7,127 nucleotides of DNA from an uncultured Oceanospirillaceae bacterium (GTDB lineage Bacteria; Pseudomonadota; Gammaproteobacteria; Pseudomonadales; Balneatricaceae). Below the pieces are notes generated by a model. That model was not told where the DNA came from and searched no databases. It saw only the letters and a list, made by a program, of their open reading frames with translations. A program made the position numbers and the translations under genes. Each line of letters begins with the position of its first letter. The stretch's first letter is position 1. Shown here one piece after another: positions 1-6,155 of the stretch. The stretch is from contig CAMIIY010000099.1 in the NCBI GenBank assembly GCA_946221045.1, positions 1-7,127 of the forward strand. The letters are read 5' to 3'.

Positions 1-668
1 GGTTCCAGACGCTTACCGCGCAGGGTTTTCAGTTCCTGCTCAATATCCACCAGATCGGTCTGGATACGGTCATTCCGAAACAGATTGATGTAGTGCTGAT
101 CTTCCCAGGCCTCGGCGGGTTTGCCTTCAAGCAGGCAATATTCATCGCCTTTGGCAACGCAGTGGGTTTCTTTAAACACGATAAAACGTTTGAAAAAACC
201 GGTGACATAACCAGAGGCATATCCGGCCATAGCCCAGCAGATCGCATGGCTGCCGGTACCGTATTGCCGGATATGGCATTCCGCTTCCAGCGATTCATGA
301 CACACCGCCCTGCCAAAAAAGATACCTGCTTCCCAGTCGATATCGGCATCCGTCACCTCGGCCCGCACAACCCCCTCAAAACCATGCAACTCCGGACCGA
401 TACGAAAGACTTCGTAGTTGTCGCCTTCGCCATAGAGTTTGTAAGCCATGGCTGCATCCTGCTGACCGGAGATAAACCCCATGCGTAGCAGCGTGCCTTT
501 GGCGCGTTCAATACCGTAGTTTTCAATCAGATCACGGCGCAGCACCGCAAACGCGGACGCATGCAGCAGCATCATGCGATTTTGATCGAGCCATATCTGG
601 CCCTTTTCAATATCAAAGTGCAGCCGGGAGCGGAGATTAAACTGGTCAATCAGGCGTTTTTTATTCAT
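1..668 (-). CDS. Sigma-54-dependent regulator of the DmpR/XylR/MopR type, 5' part (sensory and V4R domains)
   Basis: The visible 222 residues are the N-terminal signal-reception half of an NtrC-type activator. Residues about 10-110 match the XylR_N (activator of aromatic catabolism) domain: the segments HFDIEKGQIWLD, RMMLLHASAFAVLRRDLI and GIERAKGTLLRMGFISG line up with DmpR as I remember it. Residues about 120-190 are a V4R domain ending in ETHC...GDEYC...GKPAEAWED. Cys144, Cys170 and Cys178 have the 26 and 8 residue spacing I recall for the structural zinc site of MopR; Glu125 or Glu128 could be the fourth ligand. A helical, charged linker starts near residue 205. The AAA+ ATPase and the DNA-binding domain would lie beyond the left edge, so sigma-54 dependence is inferred from the family. 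The ATG at 668 is the first in-frame start after a TAA at 674-672; no good Shine-Dalgarno sequence precedes it. It begins 49 bases after the ETF-QO stop. In this family, binding of aromatic effectors relieves repression of the ATPase; the effector here is unknown. Confidence 0.9.
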   Translation of the reverse strand, partial: MNKKRLIDQFNLRSRLHFDIEKGQIWLDQNRMMLLHASAFAVLRRDLIENYGIERAKGTLLRMGFISGQQDAAMAYKLYGEGDNYEVFRIGPELHGFEGVVRAEVTDADIDWEAGIFFGRAVCHESLEAECHIRQYGTGSHAICWAMAGYASGYVTGFFKRFIVFKETHCVAKGDEYCLLEGKPAEAWEDQHYINLFRNDRIQTDLVDIEQELKTLRGKRLE

Positions 669-683
669 CGTTTATCTGCCGAT

Positions 684-705
684 ACAGCCAGAGAACGGAG
701 GCTGT
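684..705. repeat. Small inverted repeat between the ETF-QO gene and the DmpR-like gene
   Basis: ACAGCC (684-689) and GGCTGT (700-705) are perfect reverse complements separated by 10 bases. On the minus strand this could form a 6-bp stem in the 49-base gap. No T-run follows on the minus strand, so it does not look like an intrinsic terminator. It might be a weak attenuator or mRNA-processing structure, or chance. Confidence 0.3.
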
Positions 706-717
706 GCCCCCGCCAGA

Positions 718-2364
718 TTACATATTCGGGTAGTTAGGACCGCCGCCACCTTCAGGTACCACCCAGGTAATGTTCTGGGCCGGGTCCTTGATGTCGCAGG
801 TTTTACAGTGGATGCAGTTTTGCGCGTTGATCTGAAACCGGGCCTGACCACCCTCTTCCACCACTTCATACACCCCCGCCGGACAATAGCGCTGCGCCGG
901 TTCGGCATAGGTTGGCAGATTGTCACGAATCGGCAGCTCGGGATCTTTCAGCTGCAGATGGCAGGGCTGATTTTCTTCATGGTTGGTATTGGAAACAAAG
1001 ACGGATGAAAGCTTATCGAAGCTGAGCTTTCCATCCGGCTTCGGGTACTCAATCGGCGTGGCCTGATCGGCGGGCACCAGATGGGTATGATCCGCTGAGC
1101 GGTCATGCAGGGTAATCGGTAATTTTCCGGCAAACAGATTCTGGTCGACAAAGTTGAACGCACCACCAAGAATCGGACCAAACTTATGCAGCGCCGGGCC
1201 AAAGTTACGCGCGCGGAACAGCTCATCATACACCCAGCTATCGGCAAACCGGTTGGCATATTCCGTCAACTCAGCCCGCGCGCCCTCACTGTTGCTCAGG
1301 GCATCAAACAGGGTTTCTGCCGCGACCATGCCGGACTTCATCGCGGTATGGGTGCCTTTGATTTTGCTGAAATTCAACGTGCCGGCATTACAACCCACCA
1401 ATAAACCGCCGGGGAAACTCATCTTGGGCAGGGTGTTAAAACCGCCTTTGGTGATGGCACGGGCACCGTAAGAGATACGACTGCCGCCTTCCAGATGCTG
1501 CGCCAGCACCGGATGATGCTTAAGGCGCTGAAACTCATCAAACGGACTGAGCCAGGGGTTACTGTAGTTGAGGTCCACAATCAGACCCACTACCACTTCA
1601 TTGTTATCGAGATGGTAGAGGAAGAAACCGCCTGAGGTACCACCCTGTAGCGGCCAGCCGGTGCCATGCACCACCAGACCCGGCTGATGTTTATCCTCAG
1701 GAACCTGCCATAACTCTTTGAAACCTATTGCATAGTGTTGTGCATCAGCTTCTGTATCCAAACCGAACTGCGCAATCAGCTGCTTGCCCAGATGACCTCG
1801 GCAGCCTTCGGCAAACACGGTATATTTCGCATGCAGCTCCATACCTTCCATGTAGTTTGCTGTCTGCTCACCGTCTACACCGATGCCCATATCACCGGTG
1901 ACGATGCCTTTCACACTGCCATCATCGTGGTACAGAATTTCAGCTGCGGCAAAGCCCGGAAAGACCTCAACGCCGAGCCCCTCGGCCTGTTCCGCCAGCC
2001 AGCGACAGAGGTTACCCAGACTGACGATGTAGTTGCCCTGGTTATGCATGGTTTTTGGCACCAACGCATTGGGCAGGCATTTACCCGCAGTCGCGGATGA
2101 GAGCAGGTACACCTCGTCTTTGGTCACTGCGGTATGCAGTGGTGCACCCATCGCTTTCCAGTCAGGGAACAGCTCATCCAGGGCACGGCTTTCGATCACC
2201 GCACCGGAGAGAATATGCGCGCCCACTTCAGAGCCTTTTTCAACCACGCAGACACTGAGTTCCTGATCATTATCCTGCGCCTGCTGCATCAGCCGACAGG
2301 CCGTTGCCAGCCCGGCCGGACCGGCACCCACGATCACTACATCAAACTCCATTGATTCGCGCAT
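718..2364 (-). CDS. etfD: Electron transfer flavoprotein:ubiquinone oxidoreductase (ETF-QO, ETF dehydrogenase)
   Basis: This 548-residue protein carries electrons from reduced ETF to ubiquinone at the cytoplasmic membrane. The N-terminus is an FAD Rossmann fold with GAGPAG at residues 13-18. The family block around 307-350 is present: GGFNTLPKMSFPGG, then VGCNAGTLNFSKIKGTHTAM, which contributes to FAD binding. The C-terminal ferredoxin-like part has the four [4Fe-4S] ligands Cys494 (in RYCPAGVYE) and Cys517, Cys520, Cys523 (in CIHCKTCDIKDP). Length and domain order are normal for bacterial ETF-QO, and nothing is missing. There is no N-terminal export signal; the protein is expected to be monotopic on the inner membrane face. 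The chosen ATG at 2364 gives MRESMEFDVVIVGAG and has GGGGAG upstream. A GTG six codons earlier overlaps that ribosome-binding site. The gene lies 48 bases downstream of etfA, its functional partner. The symbol etfD is one of several in use. Confidence 0.97.
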   Translation of the reverse strand: MRESMEFDVVIVGAGPAGLATACRLMQQAQDNDQELSVCVVEKGSEVGAHILSGAVIESRALDELFPDWKAMGAPLHTAVTKDEVYLLSSATAGKCLPNALVPKTMHNQGNYIVSLGNLCRWLAEQAEGLGVEVFPGFAAAEILYHDDGSVKGIVTGDMGIGVDGEQTANYMEGMELHAKYTVFAEGCRGHLGKQLIAQFGLDTEADAQHYAIGFKELWQVPEDKHQPGLVVHGTGWPLQGGTSGGFFLYHLDNNEVVVGLIVDLNYSNPWLSPFDEFQRLKHHPVLAQHLEGGSRISYGARAITKGGFNTLPKMSFPGGLLVGCNAGTLNFSKIKGTHTAMKSGMVAAETLFDALSNSEGARAELTEYANRFADSWVYDELFRARNFGPALHKFGPILGGAFNFVDQNLFAGKLPITLHDRSADHTHLVPADQATPIEYPKPDGKLSFDKLSSVFVSNTNHEENQPCHLQLKDPELPIRDNLPTYAEPAQRYCPAGVYEVVEEGGQARFQINAQNCIHCKTCDIKDPAQNITWVVPEGGGGPNYPNM

Positions 2365-2369
2365 AGGTT

Positions 2370-2389
2370 CTCTACTCCCCACTCTACTC
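2370..2389. repeat. Tandem 8-base direct repeat in the etfA to ETF-QO gap
   Basis: On the minus strand GAGTAGAG occurs twice with four bases between the copies (plus-strand ctctactc at 2370-2377 and 2382-2389). The copy nearer the gene overlaps the purine-rich ribosome-binding site of the ETF-QO gene. This may be a small duplication that supplied Shine-Dalgarno-like sequence, or chance in a purine-rich stretch. Confidence 0.4.
2375..2380 (-). promoter_or_regulatory. Ribosome-binding site that decides the ETF-QO start
   Basis: On the minus strand GGGGAG stands 10 bases (counted from GGAG) before the ATG at 2364. This favours the 548-residue product over the GTG at 2382, which lies at or upstream of the site, and over the ATG at 2352, which lacks good spacing. 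Confidence 0.6.
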
Positions 2390-2412
2390 GCTACGGGTTC
2401 CCGGCAACGGGA

Positions 2413-3342
2413 TTAAAGTTTGCTTTCCAGTTCAGGCAGAATCTCAAACAGATCTCCCACCAGACCGTAATCCGCAATCTGGAAAATCGGCGCTTCTTCA
2501 TCCTTGTTGATCGCAACAATGACTTTGGATTCTTTCATACCCGCCAGATGCTGAATCGCACCGGAGATACCCACCGCGATATAGAGATCCGGTGCCACAA
2601 TTTTGCCGGTCTGACCGACCTGCAGGTCGTTGCTGACATAACCCGCATCAACCGCAGCACGGGAGGCACCAATCGCCGCACCCAGCTTGTCGGCAACCCG
2701 CGCCAGCAGATCAAAGTTCTCGGCACTACCCAGACCACGACCGCCTGAAACAACGATCTGCGCACTGGTCAGATCCGGCCGTTCAGAGACCACCAGTTCC
2801 TCTTTAACAAAGGCAGCACGATCATTCGCCGCGGTGGCTGTAACGGATTCGATCCCTGCGCTACCACCGGTGGCGGCACTGCGATCAAAGGCTGATCCAC
2901 GCACAGTAATGACCTTGATGGCATCCAAGGACTGAACCGTTGCAATCGCATTACCGGCATAGATCGGGCGTTTAAAGGTATCAGCGCTCTCAACCGCAAT
3001 AATTTCAGAGATCTGGCCAACATCCAGCTGAGCAGCCACCCGCGGCATAAAATCCTTACCGGTGGTACTGGCAGCCGTCAAAATATGGCTATAACCACTG
3101 CTTAATGAGATCACCAGTTCCGCCAGGTTTTCTGCCAGTGCTTTTTCATAGGCCGGGCTATCCGCCAGCAGGACCTTTTCAACACCTTCCGCCTGCGCAG
3201 CTGCTTCAGCCACAGCGCCACAACCTGAACCTGCCACCAGAACAGTAATGGACTGGCCCAACGCTTTGGCGGCAGTGATCACACTCAGGGTGGCTGGATT
3301 GAGTGCCTGATTATCGTGGTCGGCAATAATTAATGTACTCAT
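2413..3342 (-). CDS. etfA: Electron transfer flavoprotein alpha subunit
   Basis: This is the FAD-binding subunit of ETF, 309 residues, the usual size for classical (group I) ETF. With EtfB it forms a soluble heterodimer that collects electrons from acyl-CoA dehydrogenases. The N-terminal half (about 1-170) is the alpha/beta ETF domain starting [16 protein letters not shown]. The C-terminal half holds FAD. It contains SGGRGLGS (199-206, with Arg202), [10 protein letters not shown] (225-234), QVGQTGK (241-247) and the alpha-subunit signature from Leu253 to Asn279, including the GAIQH segment with Gln264 and His265. The ATG at 3342 overlaps the etfB stop as TGATG, with an AGGTG ribosome-binding site inside the end of etfB. 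This implies translational coupling and equal subunit synthesis. No extra ferredoxin domain or bifurcating-ETF feature is seen. Confidence 0.97.
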   Translation of the reverse strand: MSTLIIADHDNQALNPATLSVITAAKALGQSITVLVAGSGCGAVAEAAAQAEGVEKVLLADSPAYEKALAENLAELVISLSSGYSHILTAASTTGKDFMPRVAAQLDVGQISEIIAVESADTFKRPIYAGNAIATVQSLDAIKVITVRGSAFDRSAATGGSAGIESVTATAANDRAAFVKEELVVSERPDLTSAQIVVSGGRGLGSAENFDLLARVADKLGAAIGASRAAVDAGYVSNDLQVGQTGKIVAPDLYIAVGISGAIQHLAGMKESKVIVAINKDEEAPIFQIADYGLVGDLFEILPELESKL

Positions 3343-3353
3343 CAGATCACCTT
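3340..3353 (-). promoter_or_regulatory. etfB/etfA stop-start overlap (TGATG) with embedded ribosome-binding site
   Basis: The etfB TGA (3344-3342) shares its last base with the etfA ATG (3342-3340). AAGGTGA (3353-3347) lies in the last etfB codons at normal Shine-Dalgarno distance. Ribosomes finishing etfB can reinitiate on etfA, which suits a 1:1 heterodimer. Confidence 0.8.
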
Positions 3354-4091
3354 CGCTTCATTTTTCAGTTTATCCAGCAGCGCATCAACGCTGTCCACCC
3401 GAATACCAGCCTGACGCTGGCCCGGTGCTTCCACCTTCAACACAGTCTGATGTTGTTTCAGCGCCACACCCAGGCCGTCTGGTGTTTCCACGACCAGTGG
3501 TTTTTTCTTGGCTTTCATGATGTCAGGTAACTTAACGTAGCGCGGCTCATTCAGACGCAGGTCTGTGGTCACCACCGCAGGCAGTTTCAGGGCAAGGGTT
3601 TTCAGACCGCCATCCACCTCACGGGTCACCACAACCTGATCTGCTTCCAGCTCCAGTGAATACGCGAAGGTTGCCTGCGGCGCACCGATCAGAGCCGCCA
3701 GCATCTGTCCGGTCTGGTTGTTATCAGAATCGATGGACTGTTTGCCCATCAGCACCAGTCCCGGCTGTTCCTGCTCGACAACTTTGGCCAGCAGTTTTGC
3801 GGTGTTCAGGGCTTCTGGTGCCGCTTCAGTTTCAATCTGAATGGCACGGTCTGCGCCCAGTGCCAGTGCTGTGCGCAGCTGTTCCTGAACCGCTTTAGGA
3901 CCGATGGATACTACGACCACCTCGTCAGCTTTGCCCTGCTCTTTCAGGCGTACAGCCTCTTCCACAGCAATTTCACAGAACGGGTTGAGTGCCATTTTGA
4001 CGTTGGTCAGATCAACATCACTCTGATCCGCCTTCACCCGAACTTTTACGTTGTAATCTATGACGCGTTTTACGCAGACTAGAATTTTCAT
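3342..4091 (-). CDS. etfB: Electron transfer flavoprotein beta subunit
   Basis: This is the beta subunit of the ETF heterodimer, 249 residues, normal for the classical group I type. It begins [20 protein letters not shown] and keeps the AMP-site segment [17 protein letters not shown] at 116-132. The dehydrogenase-docking recognition loop is intact: [18 protein letters not shown] at 180-197, with Leu188 at the position of the anchor leucine known from human ETF. The beta signature runs from Val155 to Thr175 and matches the usual pattern except that Lys164 stands where Glu or Gln is expected. A strong GGAG lies 8 bases before the ATG. The gene is 39 bases downstream of the acyl-CoA dehydrogenase, its likely electron donor, and is coupled to etfA through a one-base overlap. 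Confidence 0.97.
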   Translation of the reverse strand: MKILVCVKRVIDYNVKVRVKADQSDVDLTNVKMALNPFCEIAVEEAVRLKEQGKADEVVVVSIGPKAVQEQLRTALALGADRAIQIETEAAPEALNTAKLLAKVVEQEQPGLVLMGKQSIDSDNNQTGQMLAALIGAPQATFAYSLELEADQVVVTREVDGGLKTLALKLPAVVTTDLRLNEPRYVKLPDIMKAKKKPLVVETPDGLGVALKQHQTVLKVEAPGQRQAGIRVDSVDALLDKLKNEAKVI

Positions 4092-4130
4092 TGTCTCTTC
4101 TCCGACGGTTCGCCTGTAACGGCCCGGCCT

Positions 4131-5906
4131 TTAAAATTGATCCACGGGTAACGCCATCAGGCTGGACTCACCCTTGAGCAATGTTTCTGTATATGCTTTA
4201 ACCCTAGGCAATAGATGCTCACAATAGAAACGTGCGGTGGTAATTTTTGCACTCAGGAACTCAGAATTATCCGCACCGGTTTTCAGATTCTCAGTTGCGA
4301 TAATCGCCTGCTTGCTCATCAACCAGCCACCAGTCAAGTAACCGCATAGCATCAGATAGGCATTGCTCACAGCACCTGCTGCATGCGGTGACTGAGCACC
4401 ACTGTCCAGAATCCAGGCCAGTGCAGTGCGGGTATCAGACAGTGCCGCGGTCAATGCTTTTGCCAGATCCTGCAGGCCATCGGTTGCTTCCAGGCTTTTG
4501 CAGGTTTCTTCAACTTCAGCCAGCAGACGGGTCATACCCTGACCTGAATTTTTCAGGGTTTTACGGCCAATCAGATCCAGTGCCTGAATACCGGTTGTGC
4601 CTTCGTAGATAGTCAGAATACGGGCATCGCGTGCGTGCTGTGCTGCACCGGTCTCTTCAACAAACCCCATACCGCCATGCACCTGAATACCCAGATAGGT
4701 CACTTCCTGTGCCAGTTCCGTCAACCAGCCTTTAACAATCGGTGTGTACAGCTCAACCCGTTCCTGAGATATGGCCTGCGCATCATCCGTTGCATAATGA
4801 CTGCGGTCAGTTTCAGCGGCAGCCACCAGAGCCAGCGCGCGCATCGCTTCAACAGAGGCGCGCATCTGCATCAGCATACGGCGTACATCCGGGAATTCGA
4901 TGATTGGGATTTTGCTGCCATCTTTGCGTGTGCCCTGCAAACGTTCCTTAGCATAGGCAACCGCCTGCTGGTAGCTGCGCTCAGCAATCGACAGGCCCTG
5001 CACCCCGACAGACTGGCGGGCGTGGTTCATCATGGTGAACATATAGGCCAGACCTTCATTGGGTTCACCCACCAGATAACCGATGGCACCGCCTTCGTCA
5101 CCGAAGCTCATGGTGCAGGTTGGGCTGCTGTGGATACCGAGTTTGTGTTCAATGGAGACACAACGGGCATCGTTCAAATCAGCCGGTTCACCCTGCGCAT
5201 CCAGCAGGAATTTAGGCACGATAAACAGGGAAATACCTTTTACGCCAGCGGGCGCATCGGGCAGACGAGCCAGCACCAGATGCACGATATTTGGTGTCAT
5301 CTGATGGTCGCCCCAGGTGATAAAGATCTTCTGCCCGGTAATGCGATAGTGATCTCCCTCTGGCACCGCACGGGTCTTGATTGCAGCCAGGTCGGAACCC
5401 GCATCAGGTTCGGTCAGGTTCATGGTGCCGGTCCATTCACCGCTGACCAGCTTGGGCAACCAGGTTTCTTTCAGTGCATCGCTGCCATGATGCAGAATCG
5501 CTTCAGTGGCACCCTGTGTCAGCATCGGGCACAAAGCAAACGCCATATTGGCAGAGTGCCAGACCTCGTTGACCGCAGTACCCAATACATTCGGCAACGC
5601 CTGACCGCCAAAGTCTTCCGGGAAGGTCAGAGTTGGCCAGCCATTTTCAACAAACGCCTGATAGGCATCAGCATAACCTTCAGTCTCAACCACACCCTCC
5701 TCAGTCATACGGGCACCGTTCTGGTCACCCACAAAGTTCAGCGGCGCCCATACTGCACTGCCAAAACGACCGGCCTCTTCAACAATGGCATCCGCCAGTT
5801 CCTGATTAACTTCGGTCAGGCCGGCGTCAGCGCAGAGCTGATCAAACTCAACCAGGTGCTGCAAAATAAAAGCGGTGTCCCGGTAGGGGTGCTGATACTC
5901 AGACAT
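4131..5906 (-). CDS. Acyl-CoA dehydrogenase, long (~600 aa) FadE1/DmdC-like class
   Basis: This FAD enzyme oxidises an acyl-CoA to the trans-2-enoyl-CoA and donates electrons to ETF. At 591 residues it is far longer than the ~380-residue classical type and fits the class with extra N- and C-terminal domains. A short N-terminal ACAD extension (about 3-35, YRDTAFILQHLVEFDQL) is followed by the N-terminal helical domain (about 40-155). The middle beta domain has TEPDAGSDLAAIKTRA (165-180) and GQKIFITWGD (191-200). The C-terminal helical domain has QVHGGMGF (408-415) and the catalytic base Glu435 in IYEGTTGIQ. A final ~120-residue domain (about 465-590) is typical of this class. No signal peptide is seen. 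AGAGGAG lies 5 bases before the ATG. It is the first gene of the run into etfB-etfA-ETF-QO. Relatives include medium/long-chain FadE enzymes and DmdC (3-methylmercaptopropionyl-CoA dehydrogenase); the substrate cannot be read from the sequence. Confidence 0.93.
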   Translation of the reverse strand: MSEYQHPYRDTAFILQHLVEFDQLCADAGLTEVNQELADAIVEEAGRFGSAVWAPLNFVGDQNGARMTEEGVVETEGYADAYQAFVENGWPTLTFPEDFGGQALPNVLGTAVNEVWHSANMAFALCPMLTQGATEAILHHGSDALKETWLPKLVSGEWTGTMNLTEPDAGSDLAAIKTRAVPEGDHYRITGQKIFITWGDHQMTPNIVHLVLARLPDAPAGVKGISLFIVPKFLLDAQGEPADLNDARCVSIEHKLGIHSSPTCTMSFGDEGGAIGYLVGEPNEGLAYMFTMMNHARQSVGVQGLSIAERSYQQAVAYAKERLQGTRKDGSKIPIIEFPDVRRMLMQMRASVEAMRALALVAAAETDRSHYATDDAQAISQERVELYTPIVKGWLTELAQEVTYLGIQVHGGMGFVEETGAAQHARDARILTIYEGTTGIQALDLIGRKTLKNSGQGMTRLLAEVEETCKSLEATDGLQDLAKALTAALSDTRTALAWILDSGAQSPHAAGAVSNAYLMLCGYLTGGWLMSKQAIIATENLKTGADNSEFLSAKITTARFYCEHLLPRVKAYTETLLKGESSLMALPVDQF

Positions 5907-5958
5907 GTTGGCTCCTCTAAGGCTGTGTTTACCAGCCCGACTGATCTGATGAATGGAT

Positions 5959-6039
5959 TAACGAGTCTTCAGAAACGAAGGTAAGACGCTGTGGCACTGC
6001 ATATCCGGTCAGTCATGTTTCGCCTGCGCGGACTCGTTA
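5959..6039. repeat. Perfect 9-bp inverted repeat, arms 63 bases apart
   Basis: TAACGAGTC (5959-5967) and GACTCGTTA (6031-6039) are exact reverse complements. A shorter pair, GAAAC (5972-5976) and GTTTC (6017-6021), is nested inside. This could be a pair of operator half-sites used with DNA looping, or chance: a rough estimate of random 9-bp matches in a region this size is about one in ten. Confidence 0.4.
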
Positions 6040-6065
6040 TTCTTATGCGCTTAATGTCCCAATAA

Positions 6066-6094
6066 TTGCCACTTGCGTAAATGACCAATAAAGA
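6066..6094 (+). promoter_or_regulatory. Possible weak sigma-70 promoter for the AraC-type gene
   Basis: TTGCCA (6066-6071) matches the -35 consensus at five of six positions. After a 17-base spacer, TAAAGA (6089-6094) matches the -10 consensus at only three of six. The site would give a leader of roughly 55 bases. An alternative, ATGACC (6081-6086) with TAACAT (6103-6108) at 16 bases, scores similarly, so neither is secure. Confidence 0.2.
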
Positions 6095-6126
6095 CGTAAA
6101 TTTAACATTTTAGGACACATAAAAAC

Positions 6127-6155
6127 GCACTCCCCGTGCTGGACTAAACCTTAGT
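6127..6155 (+). repeat. Two adjacent 13-base mini-hairpins directly before the AraC-type start codon
   Basis: GCAC-TCCCC-GTGC (6127-6139) and ACTAA-ACC-TTAGT (6143-6155) are each perfect small inverted repeats, three bases apart. The second abuts the ATG. They occupy the place where a Shine-Dalgarno sequence would be, and none is visible. They may limit translation of the regulator or may be protein-binding sites; chance is also possible for stems this short. Confidence 0.35.

Larger units (their letters stand above)
5907..6155. promoter_or_regulatory. Divergent intergenic control region between the ETF operon and the AraC-type gene
   Basis: These 249 bases must carry the promoters of both the leftward dehydrogenase-ETF operon and the rightward regulator. 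The half nearer the AraC-type gene (about 6040-6125) is AT-rich and holds repeated words: CGTAAAT at 6076 and 6095, CCAATAA at 6059 and 6085, the palindrome TAAATTTA at 6097-6104, and TGTCC/GGACA at 6055-6059 and 6113-6117. The half nearer the operon has a 9-bp inverted repeat. I found no convincing sigma-70 or sigma-54 promoter for the operon by eye. A purine-rich AGAGGAG (5918-5912) serves the dehydrogenase. A shared promoter region bound by the divergent AraC-type protein is the natural inference. Confidence 0.6.

Noticed and set aside
93..488. Plus-strand open frame, and a minus-strand frame at 29-349, across the regulator region
   Set aside because: Both overlap the clearly recognisable DmpR-like sensory domain, which is open to the window edge in another minus-strand frame; they are shadows.
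684..705. Intrinsic terminator between the ETF-QO gene and the DmpR-like gene
   Set aside because: The inverted repeat has only a 6-bp stem and a 10-base loop, and no T-run follows in the direction of transcription.
2365..2382. Longer ETF-QO start at a GTG (2382)
   Set aside because: The GTG overlaps the GGGGAG ribosome-binding site that serves the ATG at 2364, and the N-terminus from 2364 matches how I remember Pseudomonas homologues.
2365..4130. Signs of gene transfer or mobile elements within the etf genes
   Set aside because: Gene lengths, motifs and codon style look uniform across etfB, etfA and ETF-QO; no terminal repeats, transposase fragments or tRNA sites were seen.
4635..5984. A 449-codon open frame on the plus strand opposite the acyl-CoA dehydrogenase
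   Set aside because: It lies codon-on-codon antisense to the dehydrogenase, the register where antisense stops arise only from TTA, CTA and TCA codons in the real gene, which are rare here. Its translation is rich in His, Gln and Arg and resembles no family I know.
5992..6071. Sigma-54-like promoters: TGGCAC at 5992-5997 (plus) and TGGCAA at 6071-6066 (minus)
   Set aside because: Neither has the GC dinucleotide of the -12 element at the required distance (CC and GA are found instead), so they fail the core of the consensus.
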